From Episyrphus balteatus (lineage: Eukaryota; Arthropoda; Insecta; Diptera; Syrphidae), in assembly GCF_945859705.1 (NCBI RefSeq), contig NC_079135.1:111006288-111070287 (forward strand): a stretch of 64,000 nt of DNA. The letters are read 5' to 3'. The translations under genes and the position numbers were made by a program. Shown piece after piece: positions 12,101 through 23,300 of the stretch. The notes under the pieces were generated by a model that saw nothing but the letters and a program-made list of their open reading frames with translations, did no database searches and had not been told where the DNA came from. How positions within the stretch are numbered: the stretch's first letter is position 1; every line of letters starts with the position of its first letter.

Positions 12101-13570
12101 CCATAAGCAAACTGCAAAATCAACACCTCCACTGAGCAAGTGTGCTTTTTCATAACGTGTATGTGCGAGTGATGGACACAACAAGCAATTCACACGACCA
12201 CGATGTCCGGCTAAAATCTGATGCGATGGCCAGTCACTGAAATTCTGCTGAATTCCTACCAGCAATTGTAACATTACTGTCTGAGTTGCTGGAACAATAA
12301 CAATTGAACCATCTTCTCGTCCAATTACCAGACGACTCTGTTGAGGAAGATAGATACTGGACGTTAGTTTGACAGGAACATCTGTAATGCGACTTAATTG
12401 ATCGAGAATGCCAACTGGAGGAGGATCCATCATTGACCAAGCTTCAATCAAACTTGTACAGACACTCGATTTTAGACTTCTTGGAGGACTCTGCTTGGCT
12501 TGCATGATACTAATATTATCGAGAGGCAAATCTGGAATTGACCAAACTGTTATCAAACCTTCTGAATCACCTCGCAACAAATGAGTCCTCTGAATGAGTT
12601 TCATTGCTGGTGGACAGGAGAGTATTTTCTCTCCAGGTTGCGAGAATACACAATACAGATATGGGGCATCTCGGACAACTGATTTCGAATGGAATTCCTT
12701 ATTGTCGGGAATGCAGTTTGCAGGTAGCTTGTACAAATAGCCTTTTCCTTCATCTGTCCACAGGATAACCCTGTCCGATGAGATGAAATCTCCACCTTGC
12801 CAACGCTCTCTCGGTGGTGAGATAACACTACACAAGACAGTAAAATCTCCAGCATCATAAATCTGCCAATATTTAGTGCAAACAATCAATACAGTTCTTT
12901 GATTCGTAGAACAACAATTTAAAGTTATTGCATTTAGACATCGAATCTCTTTCGATTCATTTTCATAAATTGGTTCCGAGTATTTATTCTCATTGCCAAT
13001 CAAAGTCCATACTTTGACAGTTCCTGTTGTAGTAATGGCAAGGACAACATCATCCTTGCGCTTCGATGGCCTCAAGACATGCAAAGCAGATATCCAATCT
13101 GGTTTAACCTTGGAACTGAGAACAAAAATTACCTCCAAACTAAATGGATCCATTACCATGATCTCGGGATAGTAGCCATTGCAAAACAATCGAACGCCGT
13201 CTGTGTTGGCCATCAAATAGGCTTGAATGTTTGTGTGTACTTGAGGAAGTTTAATGCTTTCAGTGCACTTGCCATCGACCAAATCCCAGGTGCACATTTC
13301 ACCGTTTTCCGAAGAGCTGACAAGGAAGTTACTGTCAGCAAGAATTGATGCTTTAGCTAGACAGAGGACGGGAGCAGAATGGCCAACTAGAAGACATCTT
13401 GGTGTCATTTTCATTGTGGTTGGGTCGACTTGCCACAAGCAAATTTGACCATCATAACAGCCAGTGACGAGAATTGTTTGATCATCGGAAAAGTAGACAC
13501 TGGAGACACAGTGTGTTGGTGCTGTTGGTCCCCAGAGGACAACTGGCACCACCAGATTTGTACTCACCAT
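9107..13570 (-). CDS. Rbcn-3B: Rabconnectin-3 beta / WDR7 homologue
   Basis: A single uninterrupted 1487-codon frame. WDR7/Rbcn-3B partners with DMXL (Rbcn-3A) to promote assembly and activity of the vacuolar H+-ATPase on endosomes and synaptic vesicles; in flies this affects Notch trafficking. The N-terminus (MVSTNLVVPVVLWGPTAPTH) begins directly with WD40 repeats (SVYFSDDQTILVTGCYDGQI, then CTWDL, KVWTL). More WD repeats lie near 430-620 (LLSGGVDFAVCLWDL; VGCSDGTVYVWQ). A long helical middle contains an acidic run (EDYEEEEEEIIRKP), and WD repeats return at the C-terminus (AFSPDGKYLVSYSCSENRLS). Length is close to the family's usual ~1490 residues, so the protein looks complete. The start is the first ATG; just upstream is a GTCGTC-rich 5' UTR. 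A coding exon this long without introns is notable beside the multi-exon neighbours. Confidence 0.95.
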   Translation of the reverse strand: MVSTNLVVPVVLWGPTAPTHCVSSVYFSDDQTILVTGCYDGQICLWQVDPTTMKMTPRCLLVGHSAPVLCLAKASILADSNFLVSSSENGEMCTWDLVDGKCTESIKLPQVHTNIQAYLMANTDGVRLFCNGYYPEIMVMDPFSLEVIFVLSSKVKPDWISALHVLRPSKRKDDVVLAITTTGTVKVWTLIGNENKYSEPIYENESKEIRCLNAITLNCCSTNQRTVLIVCTKYWQIYDAGDFTVLCSVISPPRERWQGGDFISSDRVILWTDEGKGYLYKLPANCIPDNKEFHSKSVVRDAPYLYCVFSQPGEKILSCPPAMKLIQRTHLLRGDSEGLITVWSIPDLPLDNISIMQAKQSPPRSLKSSVCTSLIEAWSMMDPPPVGILDQLSRITDVPVKLTSSIYLPQQSRLVIGREDGSIVIVPATQTVMLQLLVGIQQNFSDWPSHQILAGHRGRVNCLLCPSLAHTRYEKAHLLSGGVDFAVCLWDLYSGNLLHRFCVHAGEITQLLVPPDNCSARIQKCICSVASDHSVTLLSLQERKCITLASRHLFPVVTIKWRPLDDFLIVGCSDGTVYVWQMETGHLDRVLHGMLAEEVLMACDEQANSEETQSGSTSEMGLANPAVHFFRGLKSRNLNAIRHATQRGIHQLQQLHSSHHGENSFLMKHRSSPLIIQGLRTNPKDAESHILFFDIEGLIFELHSEEYATLSPEALAELGLAFAAQGAQSAQLDASKKISDFFGKVKNKAGDMEKILKDKDKHGFLQKVKEGAENIEKKVQAKVESLHKVVEVSDDKTEENSRKIVSKMEATHVMEVAQLLLSLLHSWGLDPHLDKVCESQLGLLRPMVPISFGVLSKAGYMSLLLPTWQNNFQISDDMLMIPAAELKKFQGIPPELARQQKLTHIFTSRLHWQLSTTLTSNHILALVAMSNTLMSMRSASFLPESEKSKKLQRLATRADSVWSNDEEREEIINTHMTQIKQGWSLLSTHHCFLLPDKIDALEPKNFKRPQVEAMAKRWQHHCIEIREAAQQILLGELTRMGKKGRKQLVENWAQYLPLYTHSEPIVQQQPLMSAANAGGGAAGAPGANTGAAMQSTEPQDEDYEEEEEEIIRKPASLAELKRKQNTAVILLGVIGAEFGQDISQDSPKSGPGKSATGERRKSSVVEGFGIANNLARLTSMALAHLLYAPPSAKLPQYTPLRRAAIDLLGRGFTVWEPYLDVSKVLLGLLEISCDAGKLVPNLNYKLPLTPQADACRTARHALRLIATARPAAFITTMAREVARYNTMQQNAQTINVPLTQSVLYKAKGEILQCVEMLIDKMQSEIASLLVEVMDITLHCVDVNELKNRGLNEVFPSICKFNQISHCPQSRRISVGASNGHLAIYELRQNKCQMIPAHTHQITALAFSPDGKYLVSYSCSENRLSFWQTSTGMFGLGQSQTRCTKGYSTAPIPDVVRLNPMRLAKLYWINNRTVSLMLADGSETRFNV

Positions 13571-14025
13571 TGTTTAATGAATGGTTTTTGAATGACGACG
13601 ACGACGAGATTATGTATATAGTTTTTTTTCTTCTATTATCGTTTTGTAAAGTTAGACATATACGACAAATTAATAAAAAAAACTGGAAACCAAAGAAATT
13701 ATTTCTTTTTCTTTCTTTTTTGTGGTTTCAAGGTAGATGCAGTTTTGTTTTATTAAATAATTTTTTTTTATTAATTTGTTTGAGATACGCAGTTAATTTT
13801 TTAATTTTCACTTTTTTGTTGGAAAGAAAAATATACTTTGCAAGAAAATTTTATCGATTCGTCTTGTGGGAAATGTCATGAGTGTCAAATTTTATAAGGA
13901 ATGAAGACGTCATTTTAGTACTCAAGGGGTGAGCGAATAATTTCCCTGTGTAAGGGATATTTTATAAAATATTTATTTTAGGTGTATTACACACTACAGT
14001 GTATGGACTCGTGTTTTCTTTTATA

Positions 14026-14307
14026 AGCCTAGTACGCAACTAAAGCACAAAATTTTCATTAAAAAAAATAAGGTCAACGAAATCTAGAACGGATTTTTTG
14101 TTTGTTTTAAAACTTTTTTCTGATGTTTTTTCCTGCATTTATTTATTTGTATTTTTATTATTTTGACTTTGACATAATACTCGACGGTTTTTTTCGTTAA
14201 CATGTTCGCTGTTGACTTTGGAGACTTGAACATTTTTCTTTTCGTTTCGTTAACGAATTTTTTGTATGGAATATTTCGTTTCGCTTCAGCTGCGTGCTAG
14301 GCTTTAG
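14026..14307. mobile_element. MITE with AAGCCTAG termini
   Basis: Left end AAGCCTAGTACGCAACTAAA (14026) is matched inversely by the right end at 14283-14307 (reverse complement AAAGCCTAGCACGCAGCTGA). About 280 bp, no coding capacity. The terminal AAGCCT motif resembles those of the 15006 and 18.2-18.9 kb elements. Confidence 0.65.
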
Positions 14308-14317
14308 CCAACGTTAT

Positions 14318-14450
14318 GTTATGCGACAAGAACAAATAAAGAAATACAGAGAAACCACTACCTTTTGACAAATTTCAGATTTTTTGTTCGAAGAATTTTT
14401 TTGGATAGAAATTAGCAAGAAAGGAAAATTGTTCTCCCCGAAGCGCTTAT
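14318..14450. repeat. Fragment related to the 42.4-44.0 kb palindrome
   Basis: This stretch (GCGACAAGAACAAATAAAGA, then ACTACCTTTTGACAAATTTC) closely matches 43650-43765 and, inverted, 42500-42620. It is a diverged partial copy of the same transposable unit. Confidence 0.7.
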
Positions 14451-14480
14451 TTTTGTGAAAAACTAAACAAAAAACATATT

Positions 14481-14573
14481 AGCTGCTTTGAACTACTTTT
14501 TCAATAGAGAAAAAGTATTTCAAAGTAGTTTTAAGTACTTAGCAGTAGAAAAATGTTCCCAAAGGAACGAAGC
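14481..14573. repeat. Short hairpin MITE (CCAAAGGAAC family), copy 1
   Basis: About 93 bp, from AGCTGCTTTGAACTACTTTT to CCCAAAGGAACGAAGCT. It has an internal inverted repeat (ACTACTTTTTC / AAGTAGTTTTAAG). Related copies lie at about 16850-16950 and 35605-35742. Confidence 0.6.
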
Positions 14574-15005
14574 TATTATAGGTAACGATAACAAAATAAG
14601 ACGATTTGGATAAATATAAAATCAGATTTGTATATTCATCTTTTTTTCGTTCATATTTTTTTTAATGTGAAACAAGTTTAACTCTAAAGTTTTTTCATTA
14701 AAATTGAAAAGAATGCACTGCTACTATGACTAAAACAAAGTGATTTACTTTAAAAATAAAGAAAAAATATTGTTTAAACTCGGTTTGTTAAATAGCAATT
14801 AAAAATAATTTGAGAAAAACTTCACAGGCAACAGGTTCAAAAGCCAATTTTCTGATTATGTGATACTTTTTTAAAGAAATGAAAATTAGTTTGTAGTTTT
14901 AGTTTTAATGAAAAAACGAAAATTCATAAATAGCGACCATTTAGAGTTAAGCAACAGCATCTAGTTTTCAGTTCTTTTCTTGCCAATCACTAACAATTAG
15001 GGGGG

Positions 15006-15149
15006 TAAAGCCTGTTACATAGTTCGAGTTAAATTTTAGCGCAGCTAAAATTCCCATACAATATATCGATAATGTATGGGATTTATTTTAGCTCGGCTAA
15101 AATTTTTCGATAATTTTAAAATTTAGCGCGATCTGCATACCAGGCTTAA
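15006..15149. mobile_element. Small hairpin MITE (AAGCCTG..CAGGCTT)
   Basis: About 144 bp bounded by AAGCCTGTTACAT and ATGCATACCAGGCTT-like ends. Inside, TTTTAGCGCAGCTAAAAT and TTTTAGCTCGGCTAAAAT sit as facing palindromic blocks around a central ATCGAT. No coding capacity. Confidence 0.6.
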
Positions 15150-16849
15150 GAGTTTAAAAAAAGACAAACAAATTTTTTTGAAGCCACCCTAATGTATATC
15201 ATATTCTTTTTAATTCATTTGCTTTCCATTACAAATTAAAATTAGTATTTATTGCAAATAAAAAAGAATTCATTAACTTTCCATCACAAATTAAAAATAG
15301 TATTTATTGCAAATAAAAAATAATTCCATTAAAAAAAACTATTGCAAACAAAAATATTTTGCATTGAAAAAAAATTACTACAAATAAAAAACTCTCTGCA
15401 CTGAAAAAAAATCAATGCAAAAAGTGTAAATTAAATACATATTATATATTTTTTTTTAATATTCGTCGAATTTCTTTCAATTTTATTTCAACAAGGCTAA
15501 ATAGATATTTAAGATTTGTTCTTATTAACATTTTGGACACATTTTTAGAAAAGCCTACTTTGTGGCCACGCCTATTCTGATATAATAATTAGTTTTTCAG
15601 AAGTGGTTTAAACATTTTTGGTTAAAATTTAGTATTTGTTCTTCTAAACAAGTTAAGTTTTGCTATGAATAGAGTTCATAACTTTATCCAAAGGTTTTGG
15701 TACTTTGCAAGAGGCCTTTGTTTAAAACTGTTGTTAGAGGAAATGTACAGGTAAAGTGACACTAGTGTCAACGAGTGGTCATAACTTCAGAATCAGTACT
15801 GAAATAATCAGACCAATTATGAAACTCGATTCTTATCTTTTAGGATTGTCAAACTTTATTGCCATGATATATTAACCAAATTCTAAAATTCAGTGACAAC
15901 AATTCGCTAGAGAAAAGTCGGCCAACCGTCTGTCAAAGTGTGCGCACAAACAGCCCAGATCGAATAAATTATATCGGGTAATAGAAAGTCTGTAGTGTGC
16001 GGGACTCTTATTGAACTTTGAGTATTCATTTTATTTAATACAAAAGAAAAGGACGGAATTCATAGTCGTAACTGAACTCTAAAAATATCTTAAGCATTTT
16101 CTCAATTGAAATGCTTATTCATAGTATTCAAATGGAGATGTTTCCCAAGTGAACATATTACCAAATTTTTCATTTTAAGAATTTATCAAAAATTAAAAAA
16201 AGTTCTGAACTGGTGTGCGACTATATAAAATATATACATATGTTTTGAATCGCTAAAACCGATTCAGAAATCCATTTTACTGCCATCAAGTCAGGTTTTC
16301 GAGATAACAGCCACACAAAAAAAAACAAATCTGAGGTTAACTAAGTTTTTCACTACTAGAATGTGAAATACATTACCCGCCTCAGTTTTTCCCTCCCATT
16401 TTAATTTTCAGAACTTTAAAACCAATATGCATCGGTATCTCCTTTAACATCCCTTCCTCTTTTCCTAAAGCTCGTACTGTGTATACCCAAAACCCCTTTA
16501 GTGCGCGGTCATTAAAAAAAAATCGTTTCAGGGTGTCTGTGACATCTTTTTTGGGTTATCAAGAAAACCTGATGTGATCTTGTGAAACGGAGTTCGGATT
16601 CGGTTTCAACGACCAAAAAAACATACCATTAATATAGTCTCACCACCAGGTCAGAACTTTTTTTTTGTGCGTGTCCAAAAAATAGCCCGTGACAGCCAAA
16701 TAAAAAAGTGGTGACCTGTGGATGCTACGTTAATTATACGTTTTCTTGGTCGCTGAAATCGAATCCAAAGTTCGTTTCACTCAATGAAACGAACATCTTT
16801 TTTGAGGTTATCTCGAAAACCTGACGTATTTATCTACTGGTCAGTAGGT

Positions 16850-16950
16850 ACTTTGCTTTGAACTACTTTTTCAACAGAATAATAGTACCTAATTGAAAAC
16901 AACTTTAAGTAGGTACTAAGCAGTAGATAAATGTCCCAAAGGTACGCACC
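16850..16950. repeat. Short hairpin MITE (CCAAAGGAAC family), copy 2
   Basis: Contains CTTTGCTTTGAACTACTTTT followed by AAGTAGGTACTAAGCAGTAG and CCCAAAGGTACG, in the same order as the copy at 14481-14573. Boundaries are approximate. Confidence 0.5.
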
Positions 16951-18227
16951 TAATAATTCTTAGGTGGTACGGAGTTCGTCGGGTCAGGTTGTTACATATT
17001 TATAAAAAAAAAACAACAGATATTTACTCTTTATTCAAATAGCTAACCGACGGCATTAACTTTAAATATATTGTACATAGGTACTTGAAAGCAAAATAAA
17101 CTATGTTTAAATTTAATTCAATATTTATTTTACGTTTGCGGTACCTACGTTCAGTAGTTCAAGATAAAAAGTACCATTTCATACACGATAACACGATGTC
17201 TATACCTTCTTCAGTAGAGTACACCTACACCTACTGCAATTATCCATGAAGAGCATTTTTAACAAAGAGACGCTTTGACTTTCATGCATTTTCAATTGCA
17301 ATTGAAAACAGGCGGTAGGGGGTAGGACTATTTTACACCCACAAATGTTTTTGTAACCAGCGTAAAATAAGCGCCAGTTTTGTTAGTGAACAAGGAAGAA
17401 CGAAGAGACAGATAATAAATCTAATCAAGGAATTACATTTTATACAAAATGTATATCTTTTGAATTTGTTACCAATTTACCTAACAGGCATTTAAGCAAG
17501 TAAACAAGTTTTTATTACATTTAGCATCTGTGTATTATAAGAAACGATTTAAAAACAATAACAATATAATATTAATCAATCTTTTCGAAAACTTATGTTT
17601 TTCATGTTTCAACTACAATTACAAGTTTTGAAAATAAAACTACTTCCGAAATTGTTTAAAAAAGTCAACCTTCAAAAAAATGAGAATCTTTTGAACATCC
17701 ATCAAAATACCCACATTCCCTTTGATTCTTTCTTTAAAATTTATAAACATTCAGAAATATTTTAAAAACAATTTGTATACGGTTATTAATATTTTATTAA
17801 ATATGTTTTTGTATGAACTTTATCAAAAATAATTTATTTATTTATGGTATTTTGAAAAAAAGAAAATAGCTAGTTATCATTTTTTTTCTATTTTCAGTTT
17901 GAATTGACAGCTTCCGTTTATACTCAGTTAAATAATATTTATTAATTAAATTTATTTATTAAACTTACCCAAATTATAAAATATGCCAACTAAATTAAAT
18001 TTATTTTATATAATTTTTTGTTTTTATTTACAATAATTGTGTTTTATTTCGATTTATTTCGAAGACAAAATTTTTTCAATTTCAAACACGAACACGAATA
18101 AAAAACTTTTTGACATTTCACGATTATGGCGAAAATGGGAAGCGTTTGGAAAACTATAAAATGAAAACATTCATGAAATTGTTGTATTGATTTTTTGAAC
18201 GGAGTTTACATGTAGCATCTATTAAGG

Positions 18228-18894
18228 CTTGATCACATCAGGGCAGATACGTATGCGATAGCAATAGGAGTAATTGCATGAACAAAATTCGATAATTTTG
18301 AGGTACCAATTTGGAATTTTCCTCATACAATTACCCTTACCACTACCACATACCTTTCCGGTGTGGTCAAGTCTTTAAGCACTGGAAGAAATATTAGTCA
18401 GAGTTTACATTATATAACGTGGGAAGAAAAGTACATGCGGTAGCGGTACGGGTACATTCCAAACTGACACATCAACGTTCAGATGTGGAATTTTTTTCAT
18501 AGAATTACCCGTACCGCTATTGTATGAAAAAAATTCCAATCTGACACATCAACGTTTAGATGTGTGCGGAGGGTACAATGCTAGTAATTATATGAAAAAA
18601 ATTCCAAGCTACAAGCTGACACATACAACTACCCCCGTACCGCTACCGCATGTACCCTTCGGTGTGGCCAAGCATTTAAAGGCTTGGCCACACCGAAGGG
18701 TACATGCGGTAGCGGTACGGGTACTTGTATGAAAAAAATTCAAAACTGACACATCAACGTTCAGATGTGGAATTTTTTTCATACAATTACCCGTACCGCT
18801 ACCGTATGTACCCTTCGGTGTGGCCAAGCCTTAAGGGAAGACCACACCGGAAAGGTATATGCGGTAGCGGTACGGGTATACCAGGCCTTTATTA
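18228..18894. mobile_element. Cluster of hairpin MITEs (AAGGCTTGGCCACACCG family)
   Basis: Several near-identical short inverted-repeat elements lie side by side. The clearest is 18685-18833: it starts AAGGCTTGGCCACACCGAAG, continues with GCGGTAGCGGTACGGGTA and GTATGAAAAAAATTC, and ends with the inverse of all three, giving an almost perfect ~150-bp hairpin. A neighbour abuts it tail to head, making a palindromic junction around 18676. A diverged copy fills 18228-18377 and a partial one 18834-18894. A further copy lies at 58034-58274. No protein is encoded; frames here are translations of the repeat. Confidence 0.8.
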
Positions 18895-19440
18895 TACAAA
18901 AATGCTGTGGTGGTGTTTTTTCTCGTAATGCTGGGAAGTGAATCATCTTTCTGTGAGCACTCATGAGTAGATCTAGTACTACAATTAACACATGAACTTC
19001 TACTCGAGGAGATAGGAATGCGTAGTTGTTGTAGCAGATTTCTATTCACGAGTAAACTACCACCTCCAATGGAAATTACAAAAAATTACGTGGGCTCTTA
19101 CACGGTGTTGCTGGAGGCTAGACTCTTCAAAATTTAATGAGAGCGAAGGAGCTACATGATGATTTTTCTTCACACTCATTAAATTTTGAAAAGTCCAGTC
19201 TGAAGCATCAACGTGTAAATACTCTTCTAGCTGAACATGTTTGTCAGTGTGAATTTAGAGAGTGAATATACAAATGTCTGCGTGTGGAATCACCACTAAA
19301 AAAAAAGAGGAAACAAAAAGTGGAAGATAGCGAAACGTCAAATATTTTTTATTTACGCCAAATTATTTTAAAGTTTACATCGACAGTCCATTTGTTCACA
19401 AAAAAATAAAAACATTCTTTTATTTCCCGCACAATTTCAA

Positions 19441-20054
19441 ATGTCGAATTCTTCAAATATAACTTCTAATTCAACTGGCATTCCTGATCTATCATGGCAG
19501 CCACCTTTTATAACCTTTGAAACAACGTAAGTTTAAACAATTTCAACTTTTTCTTTCTCTTACCGGCAAGAATCTGAAAACAACATTCAACATAATTTTC
19601 CATTTCAAGAATGGGACCAATCAGTATAGAATTATATTGGAAACATGCTCCAAATACATGCCGCAACATTGCCGAGCTAACACGCCGTGGCTATTACAAC
19701 AATACCGTCTTCCATCGTATTATTAGAGATTTTATGATTCAAGGAGGTGATCCAACTGGCACAGGTCGTGGAGGCCAATCTATATATGGTCCACAATTTG
19801 CTGATGAAATTTATCCCGACTTAAAACATACCGGTGCTGGTATTTTATCTATGGCCAATTCAGGACCCGATACAAATGGTTCTCAATTTTTTATAACTTT
19901 GGCGCCAACTCAATGGTTAGATGGAAAACATGCAATTTTCGGGCGGATAAGCTCGGGTATGCAAGTTGTAAAGAGATTGGGAATGGTGCAAACTGATAAG
20001 AATGATCGACCTTTAGTTTCTTTGAAAATTTTAAAAGGACGTGTAGAAAATTGA
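19441..20054 (+). CDS. Cypl: Peptidyl-prolyl cis-trans isomerase-like 1 (cyclophilin)
   Basis: Two exons, 19441-19526 and 19610-20054, joined at GTAAGT..TTCAAG with frame kept (AC|A), giving 176 residues. PPIL1 is a small nuclear cyclophilin of the spliceosome that isomerises X-Pro bonds. The cyclophilin core is complete: ELYWKHAPNTC, FHRIIRDFMIQGGDPTGTG (catalytic Arg), MANSGPDTNGSQFFITLAPT and the substrate-pocket WLDGKHAIFGR. Length and absence of targeting or extra domains fit PPIL1 rather than larger cyclophilins. The N-terminal 30 residues are polar and low complexity (MSNSSNITSNSTG). AATAAA lies at 20068, 14 bp after the stop. It is convergent with Argonaute-2, whose stop is 334 bp away. 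Confidence 0.95.
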
Positions 20055-20387
20055 GACTAAAATTGAAAATAAAACCACATTTATGTTTAGCTGTATTTTT
20101 AGGGCATTATTATGAATGACAACTCAATTCAATTGAATCAGTCGTTTCTACGAAAATCTAACTTTAATTTTTACTTGTCTCTGTTTGATGACTTATCTTA
20201 AAGGAAGTCAACCTTAAATAAAAAGAGGCAAAACTATTGTAGAAAGTAGATGAAACTTGGTTGGCTTGTCATCCATAATATTATGCCCATTACTTTTTTT
20301 TATTTTGAATAGGTACTTGATATATAAATGATTATTTAAAAAATAAAATGAAAGAATAACATGAATTGGTTAAATATAACTAAATAA

Positions 20388-23300
20388 TTAAACGAAAAAC
20401 ATTGGGTTGCATTTCATAATGTCATTGGAAACGGCCCGCTTGCTGTATTCTGCCTTGAGATTCTCCAATTGTAAATTGCTCCTGAAATGAAAATTTATTT
20501 TTTAATTGAGTATTTAAAAAAAAAGAAAACAGAATCTTAAAAATAGTTATTGAGACTGGGTGAGACCACCACATAAACGGCTCAACCCTTAGAAATTGGT
20601 GGATAACTTCCACATTTGTAAAGATAATTGAATAAATAAAGTAAAATGTTGTTCTTTATTTTATTTTTTTCCCTAGTTCTCAAAACCTTAAATTTTTTAC
20701 TTTCAAAATTACAATTGCTCAAATTTAGAAATTATAAGGTCGAATATTTTAAGCCTTGTTTATTTCCTAATTAATAAAATTTATTTCATTCAATTATCTT
20801 TACAAATGTGGTATGTGAACGTTATTCACCAATTTCTAAGCGTTGAGCCGTTTATGTGGTATTCTTAATGGTATTCGTTGGTCATTTTAATGAAAATAAA
20901 TGCCTCCTACAGGAACTCGAATGTCATTGTGGGCAGATAGATTCGTTTAATTTTCATAAATTATATTTTTGGTATCAGGGATGGAAGATCTTTTGTGGAG
21001 CCAACAAATTTTTTTGGTGTCATAGTCGTTTAAAAAACTGTTCTGTTATTGCAGTTTTTCTCTCTCTCGCTCTCGTTCTAGGAACAATATACCACACAAA
21101 CAGGTAGTAAAAATTGGATTTTTGATTATTTTTTTAAACAAGAATATGACGAAAAATTATGCTTATGGCGATTATTGAGATGTATCTGAATTTTTTATTA
21201 TACATTTTACGACATTTATTTGTTTTTGCATTTTTGTATGCATACAAAAGGTTTTCAAAACAAAAAAATTGTTGATTAGGAGGCTTTTATGAAAAAAAAA
21301 TCACGTTTTAAAGTAATTCGCATTTATTTGAGGTTTGAGCACAAAACAAAGTGGAACGCTTAGAGTCGGCCAAAAGGCATAGATAATGGACGGAAAAAGA
21401 CTTTGAGTCTTATGGAGCCATAAACGCAAATTCGAGATATTTGAGAAAAAGGGAGTTTTCGTTCGTCGCAGCTCTGAGCAAAAGATGCTACCTAACTATA
21501 TAGTTCCCTCGCTGGTCTTTTGTGGTATCACAATGGACCCATGAGGTCTGAGTGGAGCGCAGCCACTTCGCCAAACAGCCACTTTAACCTAATCTAGGGC
21601 ATGGTGTTTTTAATTTTTTTCCCTTACAATCTGACTGAAAATGATTTTGATTTAATTTAAAATGTTGGATTCATATCAACACCAAAAAAGTCGAACAGTA
21701 TCTACAGACGCGAGAGTACTTTAAAAATCTATGCATACCAACGTTTTTCAGATATTACCAAAATTGAAAAGTAAGAAAATAAATTATTTTTTTTGTACAA
21801 ACCCTTCAATGTAGGCACGTCCACGGAGTCCAACTAAATGCGCTAAGTACGCTGGAGCTGGATAAGATACAGAACGATTACAACGCGGGAACAAGTGGCA
21901 CAAGTTATATGTCATAGCTTGTAAATCATCGATATTTATATTTGCATCATCAATTATGACGTTGTAGCGTGTTGGTTTAGATGTTCCTTGAATAGCCTTA
22001 TGACTAACCAAAAAGAATTGTGTTTCATTGGGATGGCAAATTGTTTGATCGACAATAGTTCCTGCTTTGACATTATTGTATTTGCCTTCGCCATCGCTGG
22101 ATTTTGGGAAGAAACGCGTATGATGGCGTTTCACAACAATAATGACTGTGAATTTTGCTGAGCATTTCATCTGAAATGAAATAAATTATATAAATATTTG
22201 TTTAAAAAAATTAAACTGAAAAATTAATTAATGTTCCAAAATTAATTCCTACCAAACTATGAATTTCTAAAATAAATTAAATTAATAGTAATAATGCAAA
22301 CAAAAATAATTACCGCTTTACATGCTGCGCGCATTGCGTTCACTTCAATTTGTTTTATCAACGGGAATTGTCCATCGGAAACACCATCTCTATAATATAT
22401 CACATGATCTGGTAAACAACCAGTTGAAGTCCTAAAAACATTCAAATGTTGTGTCATAATATTTTGCATATCTTCGATTGTTTCCAATTTAGCTGTTTGT
22501 AAACGATATTGCATATTGTATTGTGTTCCATGAAGATCATGAGATGCAACAACACCAACAATACTTGGCAAATTAACTTGCAATGGTGACGGATGTGATA
22601 CATCAGCACCAACAAACATTACTTTAGATTTTTGCAGATTTATTTCATTAGATGGTGAAATTTTATGATTTGTGCCATTTAGTTTGGCATTAACTTTCAA
22701 CAGGATATTTCCAATTGTCATTTGGTCAATGATTTTATCTTGATTAAATCTTTTATTATATGATCGTATTGTATCGCCTTTAATACACTGCGTTACAATG
22801 CCACAAGAGAGTTCTGCCTCTTGTTTAACACGGCCGTATGCTTCAGCAGCGAATGGTAGTATAACAAAAACAATACTCAATTTGTCGGTTTTGAATTTTT
22901 TTAGATCTGGTAAAATGCTAGGCGGTGCGCGACCCCTTCCTTGTATCTCTCGAATTTCAGAACATTCTCTAGCCAAGGACATACCCAATTTATCGGCTTC
23001 TCTGCTAATCTGAAAAAAAAAAACAAAAAAAAAATAAATATAACATATTTAAAAATGCTCAAACTCTTCAATTTTTTTTTTAACCTTTGCGTTTTCAATT
23101 AATATCTTTTGGGATTTTGACTACATACGAGCGCAAAGTGATAAGTTCTCAGCCTCACACAGTTATTGCGATCGAATCAGCGAAAAATTAAATAAATCTC
23201 ACATGAGTTTAAACATCATAAGCTCATATGAAAATTTTCAAATTTTTATATCATTTGGTTTTGTAAGAATTTTTTCAAAAACCATTTCCTCTCCCCACAC

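Larger units (their letters stand above)
13571..19440. other. 5.9-kb intergenic region rich in small repeats
   Basis: Between the divergent Rbcn-3B and PPIL1 starts. Apart from the MITEs listed separately (14026-14307, 15006-15149, 14481-14573, 16850-16950, 18228-18894) I see AT-rich sequence without a supported gene. A short imperfect duplication of the ATTGCAAATAAAAAA type occurs near 15240-15330. Confidence 0.6.

Noticed and set aside
13474..13881. 135-residue plus-strand frame opposite the Rbcn-3B start
   Set aside because: Begins antisense to Rbcn-3B coding sequence and continues into T-rich DNA; composition-driven, no recognisable domain.
20422..20613. 63-residue minus-strand frame as a separate gene
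   Set aside because: It reads the last AGO2 exon in the wrong frame and runs into the intron MITE; the correct frame ends KCNPMFFV.
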